From Tuctoria greenei (taxonomy: Eukaryota; Streptophyta; Magnoliopsida; Poales; Poaceae): a stretch of DNA of 64,000 nucleotides. This document shows, piece by piece, positions 46,746 through 57,214 of the stretch (position 1 is the stretch's first letter; the number at the start of each line of letters is the position of its first letter). The translations under genes were made by a program, and so were the position numbers. Where the stretch lies: contig JAYESD010000005.1 of the NCBI GenBank assembly GCA_036927565.1, positions 148,007,196-148,071,195 of the forward strand, given 5' to 3'. Below the pieces are notes generated by a model. That model was given only the letters and a program-made list of their open reading frames with translations, was not told the origin of the DNA and made no database searches.

Positions 46746-47768
46746 TCTTCCAACTTGATACATATTATACACTATTTACGAAGAATTTTGACAATGATCC
46801 TTTTATTTGTCAAATTTATGTTAATGATATAATCTTTGGGTCAACTAATCAATCTTTTTGTGAGGAATTATGTAAAATCATGACAGATAGCTTTGAAATG
46901 TCAATGATGGGAGAACTAAAGTACTTCTTGGGATTCCAAGTGTGGCAACAAAAGGAAGGGACGTTCATAAGCCAAACCAAGTACACGCAAGACATACTCA
47001 AGAAGTTTGGTATGGACAAGGCAATGCCTATAAAGACTCCCATGGCAACAAATGGCCACTTGGATCTCAATGAAGATGGACCTAGCATCGACCAAAAGGT
47101 ATATCGATCCATGATTGGATCTCTACTCTATTTATGTGCATCTAAGCCAGACATTATGTTGAGTGTATGTTTGTGTGCAAGGTTTCAAGCCAATCATAAG
47201 GAGTGTCACTTGACAGCCGTAAAAAGGATCTTGAGATATTTAATTCATACACCCAACCTTGGTCTTTGGTACCCAAAAGGCTCAAAATTCAATCTCATTG
47301 GTTACTCCGACGCAGATTATGCCGGGTGCAAAGTAGATAGAAAAAGCACCTCGGTACATGCCAATTTCTAGGGAGATCCTTAGTTTCTTGTTCCTCCAAG
47401 AAACAAAATTCGATTGCCTTATCCACAGCCGAAGCAGAGTATGTTGCGGCTGGGAGTTGTTGTGCACAACTCCTTTGGATGCGACAAACTCTATGGGATT
47501 ACGGTTACAATATTAACCGTATTCCACTCCTTTGTGACAATGAGAGTGCCATCAAAATTGCCCACAACCCAGTTGAGCACTTTAGAACGAAACACATAGA
47601 TACAAGACATCACTTTTTGAGAGATCATTCCATGAAAGGAGATATAGCCATTTCCCATGTCAACATACAAAAGCATTGGCCGACATATTCACCAAGCCAC
47701 TTGATGAAAATCACTTTTGTGAACTCCGAAATGAGCTAAACATCCTTGATGCTCGGAGTGTGGCTTGA
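46746..47768 (+). pseudogene. SIRE-like RT end and RNase H
   Basis: The RT catalytic motif is YVNDIIFGS instead of YVDDIIFGS (Asn codon at 46823), a G-to-A change. GELKYFLGFQVWQQKEGTFI and ATNGHLDLNEDGPSIDQKVY follow. In RNase H, YSDADYAGCKVDRKSTS is clear, then one base is missing near 47352 and the frame shifts to give ALSTAEAEYVAAGSCCAQLL and CDNESAIKIAHNPVEH. The final part, ALADIFTKPLDENHFCELRN, is in a further frame and ends at TGA 47766-47768. Confidence 0.9.
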
Positions 47769-48394
47769 AATGTTGCATACCTGTATGAATTCTTCAAAAT
47801 ATGTTGATTGGATTGTGAAAATCATCTCTCTCATTTTCCTTCCGAAAACTATGTTAATTATTAGATCTTGGTGAATTATGATCATTGCATGATTGTTGTA
47901 TGCTTACATATCATAATCATCAAGATTATTTGATTTGATTTGCCTCCCTATTTTCTAAATATGTACCTTCAAATATATATGAATGGGCTAAGAAATTCTT
48001 GCCTGGTGAACACGGACTAGTCCGTGGTTACCCGGACTGGTCCGCCCATGCAGACTAGTCCACAGAGTGCCGATTAGGCCGGACTAGTCCGGTAGACCAC
48101 AGACTAGTCCGATATAGTCCTATGGAAAAGATCGGACTAGTCCGGTCATATTCGAACTTGTCCGATTTTTCGTGTCCTTAACCCTAGCCGCCGCCAAAAC
48201 CCTAATCCCTTCATCCTCACTCTTGCCTCACACGTTCTCTCTCTTCCACTCGAGCTCCCAAAGCGATTCCTTCATTTCTCCATCGGAACTTCACAAGTTT
48301 GGGTGGAATTTGATCATCATCGCATCGGGATTGAAGTTCTTAGTCAAGTCCGGCCTTCAACGCCCTCATCTCCAAGTTCCAATCGATTTCCTCG
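47769..48394 (+). promoter_or_regulatory. Spacer and leader before the env-like ORF, with CGGACTAGTCCG repeats
   Basis: Three perfect CGGACTAGTCCG palindromes (48013, 48080, 48133) and several near copies lie just before a leader-like stretch with AACCCTAGCCGCCGCC and AAAACCCTAATCCC (48180-48212). The layout resembles the LTR promoters in this window: palindromes upstream, then an AAACCCTA leader. No strong TATA box is visible. A dedicated promoter for the env-like ORF is an inference. Confidence 0.4.
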
Positions 48395-48759
48395 GTAATT
48401 TTCACTCAAACCCTAGAAATTCCAAATTTCTTAATTATTGATCAAATAGCCTAGCATATTTCAATATATACATGCCTCCTTGATGTATTACGTTTATGCT
48501 ACGCTTGTTGTGCATTAGGAATCAATATTTGTCCAGTCGCTTAGGTTTTTGAGTATGAACATCGGACTAGTCCGGTCGATGCACGGACAAGTCCGGTCCC
48601 CCAGACTAGTCCGTGCCAGTACACCGCACAAGTCCGATTTTTCTGAACTCAAAACCTATCTTTTCAATTCCTCAATGCAATTCCTCAATGCAATTCCTAT
48701 CTATCCTTTCCCACCTATGTCTTGTTCCATTCATTTTCAATCATGGCACTCATGCTCAG
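48395..48759 (+). other. Possible 5'-UTR intron before the env-like ORF
   Basis: The donor-like CTCG|GTAATT is at 48395 and the acceptor-like CATGCTCAG|GTC at 48759, four bases before the ATG at 48763. The interval is AT-rich, has a pyrimidine-rich end, and would be 365 bp. Another palindrome (48563) falls inside. There is no transcript evidence. Confidence 0.35.
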
Positions 48760-48762
48760 GTC

Positions 48763-50343
48763 ATGTCGAGCTTGAACAATGAAGTCTCCAACTTTGAGGC
48801 CGAGATGGACCACGAGGTGGCACCTCGGACCTCGACGGGTCTTGGCAAGAAGCGCCAAGAGAGACCTTCCGAGCCAGCTCCGTCTCCTCCACAGGATCGG
48901 AGGAAAGTGCTAGCGAAGAAGCTGGCCTCTGAGGTACCTGCTTCTAGGGCTACCACCGGTGGTGGCCCTAGCTCGGCAAGTGCCTACCAAGCCAAAGGCA
49001 AGGGCAAAGGGATAGCGACGGGTCCAGTTGGCCCGTTGAAGCTCCATGCTCCAAAGGAAGGGGTCCAGGACCCCACTGAAGAGAAGTTCAATGGGAAGGG
49101 CAGTGATTCGGCAGCAAAGTTCAGAAGTATTGATTGGTATGGCCGACCGAAGCAAGCTGCCGACGGAAGATTTTGGTGCAACTTCCATGCAGATTTCTAA
49201 AAATCTGTGTATCTCCCAATGAAGACACCTGTTGTGCGCAGTCAATGGATTGATTGGGCACACTTTGAGAAGAATGGTTGCTCCCCGTTCACTGAAGTGG
49301 TGGAAGCCATTGAGAGGCATGGCCTGAAGGATCTCTTTGCCTTCAGGAACAACTGGAATCAAGAGGTCATTGCACAATTCTTTGCGACATGCCACTTCTC
49401 GGGTGAAGATAAGGAAAGTGTTACTTGGATGACTCATGGATCCAAGTACAGTATCACTCAAGAAGACTTTGCAATCCTGCTCCACCTTCACACCTCAAGA
49501 TCTGACTACTTGATCATACACAACATAGGTGTCATTGAGAAGGATAAGATGATGTTCTTATATGAGCCAAACTCCAAGTTAAACCCCCCATCCACAAAGA
49601 ATATGAAGCCGTTCTTTGTGGTGCTCAATAGAGTCTTGAGGAAGACCATCACTCCCAAGGATGGAGATGCCGGGAGTGTGCAGGGTTATCTCCGAACATT
49701 GATGAGAGTGATAAGCAAGGGCCGCCAGTTTGATGTGGCAAACTACATTTGGAATGACATGGCTATCATATCCTGCACACCAGATAGATCTTGTGGGTAT
49801 GCCCCATATCTGATGTTTGTGATCGAGAAGGTCACCGGGATTGGATTTGTCAAGGATGTGGAGCATCTACCCTTGAGGCCTCGGATGCCTCAGAAGCCAA
49901 GTGTCCAGGCTGCTCCCTCGCCGGCCTCCAGTCCTCAGGCACCGGCAAGAAGATTTGAAGATGCAAGAGCTACCTCTGCCAGTAGGGCAAGCCCTCAAAG
50001 TGGATCAGCCAGTGGGATCTTCAAATACCTGGCTGCCATCTTCGCTTCCTGCAAAAAGGCCGAAGTGATGGCCCATGAGCTCAACAAGAGAAGAAAGGAA
50101 GAAATGAAGTATGTCAAGTCAAATGTGAAGCAAATTTGCCAGAAACTGGAGATCGAACCCATTGGGTCTCCAGTAATCTCTGAAGATTCAGACTCAGATT
50201 TCACCGAGCTCGGGCCCTTGACCCCATTCGAGCTTGCCTACTTTGGCATTGGGGGCTCGAGTGACTCTGCACCTCCTCCTCCTCATCAGGCTGAAGATGA
50301 AGATGACGAAGACAACGATGAGAGGACTGACAGCGAAGAGTGA
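48763..50343 (+). pseudogene. Env-like ORF of the SIRE-like element, one internal stop
   Basis: I take the ATG at 48763 (MSSLNNEVSNFEAEMDHE). The frame is open to 50343 except for one TAA at 49198-49200. Before the stop is a basic, Pro/Ser/Gly/Lys-rich region. After it comes a folded-looking part with SQWIDWAHFEKNGCSPFTEV, WNQEVIAQFFATCHF, ITQEDFAILLHLHTS and MFVIEKVTGIGFVKDVEHLP. The C-terminus is Ser/Pro-rich, then a coiled-coil-like MAHELNKRRKEEMKYVKSNV, then an acidic tail. It resembles the putative plant transposon protein domain seen in grass elements. I see no signal peptide or membrane segment. Confidence 0.75.
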
Positions 50344-50788
50344 AGACCTTAGGACCCTCCTCTCCTTATTTTTGGTGTCTTGATGCCAAAGGGGGAGAGA
50401 TTGAGAGGGAGTATTAGCCTTAGCTGTAGGATGCGAGGAGAGGGATATCATGTATGCTTTTTGACTTTTTTTGCAGGTTGTAAAGCTTTAACTACGTTCT
50501 TAAGTTAATTATGGTTCTGTGATGCAATGTTATGATCTTTTGAGAAGTAAATGTTGAGTTATGTGATTTTGCTCCTAAAATGACATATATGCTTGCTTTT
50601 GATTGATTAATGTCATTTATGTCATTTTCATTGTTTCAACATACATAGTTAGGCATCCCACCATAAAGAATGAACATATGGATATGTTTTCATTGATTGA
50701 TGTATTTTAGACTCATATGTGCATACTTTATGAAAATCTCAATTTTTATCATATTTTGTGAAATCTCAATTGGTTGTCATCAATCACC
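50344..50788 (+). other. 3' untranslated region of the SIRE-like element
   Basis: It contains a first polypurine run, AAAGGGGGAGAGATTG at about 50389, about 400 bp upstream of the functional-looking PPT. No gene is supported. Confidence 0.6.
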
Positions 50789-50800
50789 AAAAAGGGGGAG
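50789..50800 (+). other. Polypurine tract of the SIRE-like element
   Basis: AAAAAGGGGGAG is followed after two bases by the LTR start TGAAAGTGCATC. Confidence 0.9.
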
Positions 50801-50802
50801 AT

Positions 50803-52338
50803 TGAAAGTGCATCTACGAATCCCTTGTGGGTTTTGGATGATTTATGACAAGCAAATGAGATCCTAACCTATTTGTTCAGATGAGCACAGGTTTTAATAG
50901 CAAAATAAGCAATGTGCCAAAAAGAAGGGAGAATGAGGAGCAAGGTGGAAATGAGCTCAAGGAAGAAGAATAGTAGATCATTGTGTATGGAGTGTGTTAA
51001 GTAAACACACCCCAAGAGCTCATTCACAATTAAACACACACATTGCACAAATTTATACAGGACCGGACTAGTCCGAATGTCACCGGACTAGTCCGATATC
51101 CTCTCTGCACAAAATCGGACTAGTCCGATATCTCTCTGACTAGAATTGGACTAGTCCTCACCAGTGCGGACTAGTCCCCAAACACTTCACAAGTCACACA
51201 AAATCAGATATGTCCGATCACCACCGGACTAGTCCGATATTCGTTCTGTTCTAAATCGGACAAGTCTGATATTAGCACGAAATAGTACAAAAAACCCTCT
51301 GACCTAAATCGTACAAGTCCACCAAGTGCGGACTTGTCACCCAATTCACATAGGGTTTCACATGTCCAGAAAAGCTGATGACTGTCGGACTAGTCCGAAG
51401 ATTTCCAGAAGCGAAATCGGACAAGTCCGTTCCTAGCCGGACTAGTCCGATATTTCGGGACACTTAGGGTTTGCTACACACAGCACACCGGACTAGTCTG
51501 GTGTCCACCACGGACTAGTTCGATCTTTCTAAACTCTAACTGTCACTTTTAGAAACCCCATATAAATAGAGGTGCACGGCCCAACTTTGATCTCTCTCGA
51601 TCCCTAGCGCTGTCACACCTCCCAAGAGCCTCAAAAACCACATCTCTACACAAAATTAAGTGCAACAAGGATCAATCCTTTGAGGATTCACTCTAGATCA
51701 TTGGAGAGACAAGTTCAACACTCATTGAGCTCTTGGTTTGATCCTCTAACACAGTCCTATGATTTAATTGTAATCTTTTGAGTGTGTTCTTGGTGGTATT
51801 TCGTATTGTAATCTTAAGGGAGCTCTCAACGTGTCAAAAGGCCCCTTTGAATTCGGTTATTCACCCCTTTTGTGATAAGTGGAAGAGGATTGGCCATTGT
51901 GGCAATCCGACGAGGGTAGGGTTGGAGAAGACCCGGTCCTTTTGTGGACTCCTCAACGTGGATGTAGGTTGCCTCTGTGGGAGCCGAACCACGGTATAAA
52001 TCCTTGTGGATTTTTTGTGTTCATCGTTCTTATTCATCACAACAATCTAGGGTTTCAATCATTATTGCATACTTTACATTGAATCATTAAATATAAGATT
52101 GAATTGTGATAGACCTTAGTCCATAATCTTGCAACTTCATTTGACTATGTATTTCCATTGCATACACCCTAGAATCAAACTTTATAAATCAAACTTGATC
52201 AACCTAGTCCGTACACACCGGACTAGTCCGCACTTTACCGGACTAGTCTGATATCTCTGGTTTTGAACTGGTTGTTAAGTGTTGCAGATTCCGAAAAATT
52301 TCAAAAAGGCCTATGCAGCCCCCTCTAGGCCACATTCA
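50803..52338 (+). repeat. 3' LTR of the SIRE-like element
   Basis: It runs from TGAAAGTGCATC to about GGCCACATTCA (about 1.54 kb). U3 has six perfect CGGACTAGTCCG palindromes (51064, 51084, 51116, 51225, 51386, 51438) and many near copies, all upstream of the TATA box at 51561. One more perfect copy (52219) lies near the end of the LTR. The following bases belong to the left LTR of copia 2. Confidence 0.82.
51561..51568 (+). promoter_or_regulatory. TATA box in the SIRE-like LTR
   Basis: TATAAATA sits directly after the palindrome-rich U3 and upstream of a pyrimidine-rich leader (CTCTCTCGATCC). Confidence 0.7.
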
Positions 52339-52872
52339 ATAGAAAATTGATATCAGCCATAAGCACCAAAACACAACAAAAACATAGTAAAAGAATACTA
52401 AGAAAACTTTCCATAATCCAAAACGCAAGTTCAAAACATTGTAAGTTAAAAGCAGAACCATTGCAATCTAGCACTGAACCTTGCCAAAGACCGGACCGTG
52501 AACTGGAGCTTACCAAAGGTAGCAGAACCTAGCGCCAAAGCTAACCAAAGCTAGTAGGACCTAGTGCCGGAGCTTACCAATGCTAGTCGAACCTAGTGCT
52601 GAAGCTAGCAAAACATGTCAGACCTAGCCATAGCAAGTCGGACCTTGCCAAAATAAATTGGACCTAGCCAAAATAAGTTGGACCTAGCTAAAATAAATCG
52701 GACCTAGCCGAAGCAAGTCGGACCTTCCGTCGGACCTTGCCGGAGCTAGCCAAAACAGGTTGGACATATCGTTAGACCTTGCAGGAGCTCGGACCTTGTT
52801 AAAAGGGTGTTTTGCTAGTATTCAAAATTGTTATCGTCATAGTCAAAGTATTCAGCACACATAGGTCTCACA
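52339..52872 (-). repeat. 3' LTR of copia 2, only the U3 side left
   Basis: It starts within the LTR at AAATTGATATCAGCC and ends CTCACA before the PPT. It carries the GTCGGACCTAGCCAAA-type direct repeats at about 52620-52730. The R-U5 part is missing because the SIRE-like element interrupts the LTR. Confidence 0.87.
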
Positions 52873-53859
52873 ATCTCCCCCTTGATGACTGCATTGGTAA
52901 TACCACTTAAAATACGAACATTTTCTTATGAAAAGTTTTGAAAGCAATCAAATTAGAAAGAAGGAAATTTCTCAAACAAATATTTCTCCCCCTATACATA
53001 TTTCTCCCCTATTGTAAGTCATAAATAAAATGTGTGATCAATTTCTCCTCCTTTGACAATGTATTCAGCAAGGTTCAGAAGTGTCCAATTGTTATTAGAA
53101 TATTGTAACACATACATATGAAACAAAGCTCATCCAAATCATACTATCAAGTAACATACACTATCAAATCAATGAGATACATAAAGTAGTGTAAGTCATG
53201 CTAGAGATCAAGTGTAATTTTCAATTTAAGCAAGTCATGATCTCACAAACTTAACTATTTCAAAACCTGAAAGCATGACACTTGTTGCTGCATTTTTATT
53301 ATTTTTCAAAGCACAAATTTAGATCATGTGACATTTGCAAGAGATTATATGCCGCATCTATCCTATTGTAACCAACCAAGCCAAGACTTTGTCATTTGAC
53401 AATCAGAAGCTTAAGGACATGGTTTTAGTCATACACAAGTGCTTCCAAGTTCATATCTAAGTGCAATTATAAGCTATCCCAGAAGAAGAAGTGCGATGCA
53501 TGCATGTTCTCTTAATCTTTTCTCATTTTTTATTTCATCATAAAAGCTCAACATGTGAGTTGATTACTTGATTAATTATTCATTATTAAAAGCACTTGTG
53601 AGCATGCAACAAGTTCAAAATAGGAAGAAATTTTGATCATGACCAGATTTAGTGTAAGTAATTATTCCAATTACTAGTCATGGCAAAAAAAAAACAAAAT
53701 GTATAACATGAGTAATGTAGTAAGAACTTTCTGCATGTAAAAGGAATAACAAAGTCATATATGTACGAAATAATATGCTCATATTACTTTTTAAATCAGA
53801 TCCCAAATTTGAAAGCTCCCTCTCAATTTAAGCCATGAGGATGCATAACCCCTATTTCA
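52873..53859 (-). other. PPT and 3' untranslated region of copia 2
   Basis: The minus strand has AAGGGGGAGAT directly at the LTR (52873-52883), the likely PPT. Further purine runs (GGGGGAGAAA, GGGGAGAAA, GGAGGAGAAA) lie at about 52985, 53003 and 53043. The rest is AT-rich and has no supported gene. Confidence 0.7.
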
Positions 53860-54420
53860 CTATGAATGTAACAAAAAAATGAAATCCAATGGTTTTTTAA
53901 AAATGTCATCCAATTGTTGTTCGGTATCTACATGGTGAAGCACAATATTTACTTTTTCAACATTTTCACAGAGAAATTGATACCTAATGTCAATGTGCTT
54001 TGTTCTCGAATGTTGCACGAGGTTTTTAGCAATGCAAATGGCACTTGTATTATCACAAAACAGTGGAACACTATCTAGATCAACCCCATAGTCCTTAAGT
54101 GTTTGAAAAATCCGAAGAATTTGTGAGCAAGTTCTAGGAGCAGCTTCATATTCAGATTCGGCTGTGGATTGTGCAACTAAACATTGTTTTCTAGAAGACC
54201 AAGCAAAAAGTGAATTACAAAGAAAATGACAAGCACCCGAAGTACTTTTCCTATCAATTCTACAACCCCCAAAATTAGCATCCGAAAAAGCTTTCAAAGT
54301 AACGGTTGAGGAAGAAGGAAGCAAAATGCAAAATTCTTGAGTTCCATGTATGTACTTGAGATTCCTTTTAACGGCTTGACGATGTGAATCATGTGGGGAA
54401 GCTTGAAATCATGCACAAAG
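53860..54420 (-). pseudogene. Copia 2 RNase H
   Basis: FSDANFGGCRIDRKSTSGAC, WSSRKQCLVAQSTAESEYEA and CDNTSAICIAKNLVQHSRTK identify the copia RNase H end and its C-terminal tail. The frame at 54324-53860 is open. A break near 54390 separates it from the RT, and the usual DIFTKPL end reads DIFKKPL. Confidence 0.9.
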
Positions 54421-55410
54421 ACATACGATGAATTGTATGCCCGGTCCTGATGTCGCATGATACAAAAGTTGATTCGATCATGCTACGATATTCTTTTTGA
54501 TCGACTGGGTCACCATCTTCATCATGTTCAGGTGTCGTTGTTGTACCCATTGGTGTCTGAAGAGGCTTGCTTTTTTCCATGTTGAAGCGTTTACGAAGGT
54601 CTTTCGTATACTTTGTTTGATGCACAAAGGTACCCTCCTTGATTTGCTTGATTTGCAGCTCCAAAAAGTACGTGAGTTCTCACATCATACTCATTTCAAA
54701 TTCTGAACTCATCATAGCTGAAAACTTGGACACAAGATCATGAGAAGCACAACCAAAGATAATATCATCCACATACACTTGAATGAATAATGAGTCATTG
54801 CCATGCTTAAGCACAAAAGGAGTTTTTTATCAACCTTGCACATGGTAAACCCCTTTTAAAGTAAAAATGATTTTAACTTATCATACCATGCTCTAGGGGC
54901 TTGTTTGAGACCGTACAAGGCTTTGAACAGTTTGTAAACATGGTTAGGAAAATTTGGATTTTCAAAACCCGGTGGTTGCTTGACATAAACCTCCTCATCT
55001 ATATAGCCATTAAGAAAAGCACTTTTAACATCCATTTGATATAACTTGAAACATTTAGATGCAAAAAAAGCTAAAAAAATTCTTATGGCTTCTAATCTAG
55101 CAATTGGAGCAAAAGTTTCATCAAAATCTAGACCTTCAATTTGTGTGAAACCTTGAGCAACCAATCTAGCCTTACTCCTAACCACAACCCCATCCTCACT
55201 TTGTTTATTTTTAAACACCCATTTAGTTCCAATTAAAGTGTGACCTTGAGGTTGAGGTACAATTTTCCAAACATTATTTCTTTCAAAATTTTCTAACTCT
55301 TCTTGCATGGAAATAATCCAAGGTTCATTAGTGAGTGCGTGTGATATATCTTTAGGTTTAGAAGATGCAAGAAAAGCAGAATGAGCGTGATAGTTTGGAT
55401 TGCAAAACAT
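54421..55410 (-). pseudogene. Copia 2 reverse transcriptase
   Basis: The frame at 55410-54856 gives NEPWIISMQEELENFERNNV, LVAQGFTQIEGLDFDETFAP, YQMDVKSAFLNGYIDEEVYV and KALYGLKQAPRAWYDKLKSF. The catalytic YVDDIIFG is intact (54765-54776) but in another frame after a run of T at about 54825. The RT end (EGTFVHQTKYTKDLRKRF, 54664-54389) follows. The catalytic residues are kept and the frame is broken. Confidence 0.9.
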
Positions 55411-55473
55411 GGATCATGTGACTCGTTCGTGCAAGCACCCAATGATTTGTTGTGGAGGATGACTTTTGAGGAT

Positions 55474-56640
55474 TCAGAGGGGAGTAGACACTTCACAAGC
55501 TCCGTGTTCTTTATATTCATTACAAATCGATGAGCTTGTGACATGAGGATGATCTGGACCAGAAATAGTTGTCGTCGGTGCTAGTTGTGAATATTTATCA
55601 GGAGCTAGAACAATGTCATTAGCTACTGAATTTTCGGGCAGTAGCACCACTTCTTCGTCTTCTTCGATGAAAATACTCTCCCCCTGCGAATATGAATTTG
55701 GTCCTGCAATATTACAGCTAGTACCTGGCCTAGCTTCATCAAAAGAAGCATCACAAGTCTCCATAATTTTTATTAGTATCAAATAAAAGCACATGGTAGC
55801 CTCTACTGTGGGATGGGTAACCAAGAAACATGCCATCAATGGATCTAGATTCAAATTTATCAAGATTTCCATGTTTCATAACAAAGCATTTACAACCAAA
55901 GACCCGAAAGTGTGTGACACTAGGCCTATGTCCAAACTAAAGTTCATATGGTGTTTTTCCTAGCTTAGCACGCAAGAAAACACGATTTGAGACATAACAA
56001 GCACTTGCAATTGCATCTGCCAAAAACTTTCTAGGAGTTTGATATTTATCAAGCATAGTCCTAGCTATCTCAACTAAGGTTATGTTCTTTCACTCTACAA
56101 CACCGTTTTGTTGAGGTACATAAGGTGAAGAAAATTGGTGATCTATTCCATTTTCAGCACAATAGTGATCAAACGATAGACTTTTAAGTTCGGTTCCATT
56201 ATCACTTCTAATTGCTTTTAAAGAGTTTGGGTGATCAATTGATAATCTAATAAAAAAAGTTCTAAAGTGACTAAAAGATTCATTCTTTGATGCCATAAAG
56301 TAAACCCAAGAGTATCTAGAATAGTCATCAGCAATTACAAGAACATATCATTTAGCTCTGAAGGATTAACACGTAAAGGTCCGACGGTGTCAAGGTGCAA
56401 AAGTTGACTCGGTTCAGTTTTCATGGTCATTGTGAGAGGAGCATGTGAACCTGCAACCATCATAGCATGTATACAAGAAGAGCACACACTTTCTTTGTCC
56501 CTTTTAAGCTTAGGCAGGCCACGTATGTGATCAAGAGCACTAACAAGCGTTAGATGATCAAAGCCTACGTGACCAAGTCTACGATGCCAAAAGTATAAGT
56601 CCTTTGAATCATTGAAACTAGACACCCATGCTTAGAGGAT
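55474..56640 (-). pseudogene. Copia 2 pre-integrase domain, integrase and linker
   Basis: LYFWHRRLGHVGFDHLTLVS (56625-56335) is the pre-integrase zinc-binding domain. The core follows at 56296-56090 with IRSDNGTELK and SSPYVPQQNGVVE, so the second Asp and the Glu of the DDE triad are kept. The Ser/Glu-rich linker to the RT lies at 55872-55474. Frame breaks occur near 56335 and 56090. Confidence 0.9.
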
Positions 56641-57000
56641 GACATATCAAAATCAGCTTTAAAAACACCTCCAAACCATGAAATGTTAAAAATAAGCTCA
56701 ATATTTGAATCTACAACCTTGCAGCAATTTTTAGTGAAAATAATTTCCAGATTTTTATTTACCAATTGTGAAACAGAAAGCAAGTTGTATTTCAAATTTT
56801 TAACAAGTTTATCATCCTTCAAAGTTTAGTGATTATTTAATTTAACCAAACCTTTAGCAATTATAGGAGTTGAAGAATTATTGGCAAAAGTAACATTCTC
56901 TACACGTGACACAAAAGAGTGAGAGGAGAACCAATCTTTGTTACCAGTCATGTAGCGTGAGCAACCTGAATCCACAATCCAAATGTTCTCCTTCCTCAAA
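56641..57000 (-). pseudogene. Copia 2 aspartic protease
   Basis: The active site reads IVDSGCSRYMTGNKDWFSS (DSG codons 56964-56972), so unlike in copia 1 it is intact. A stop near 56828 interrupts the domain, and then DDKLVKNLKYNLLSVSQLVN leads to the pre-integrase region. Confidence 0.86.
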
Positions 57001-57214
57001 CATATAACCTACATAGAAGCACAATATGTCGATGACTCAATACTGTGGTTAGTCGAAAGGCATTTAGGAATCCAGTACTGGATCACATGACATGCAGTAG
57101 CAAAAACACACGGAAGCTGAGACGAAACGGCAGGTTTATGAGCCAAAGTTTGAGGATTTTTGTACCCAACTACTGACTTACGAGGTGTTACATGTGTAGC
57201 ACGAAAAACAGTGG

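Larger units (their letters stand above)
46746..52338 (+). mobile_element. SIRE-like Ty1/copia element, 3' half
   Basis: It contains the end of the RT, RNase H, a spacer with leader-like sequence, an env-like ORF, PPT and 3' LTR, all on the plus strand. The 5' LTR, gag, protease and integrase are missing. An extra ORF after pol together with an AAAAAGGGGGAG PPT and a TGAAAGTGCATC LTR start fits the SIRE/Maximus clade. Its 3' end lies directly inside the left LTR of copia 2, so it inserted there. Confidence 0.85.
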
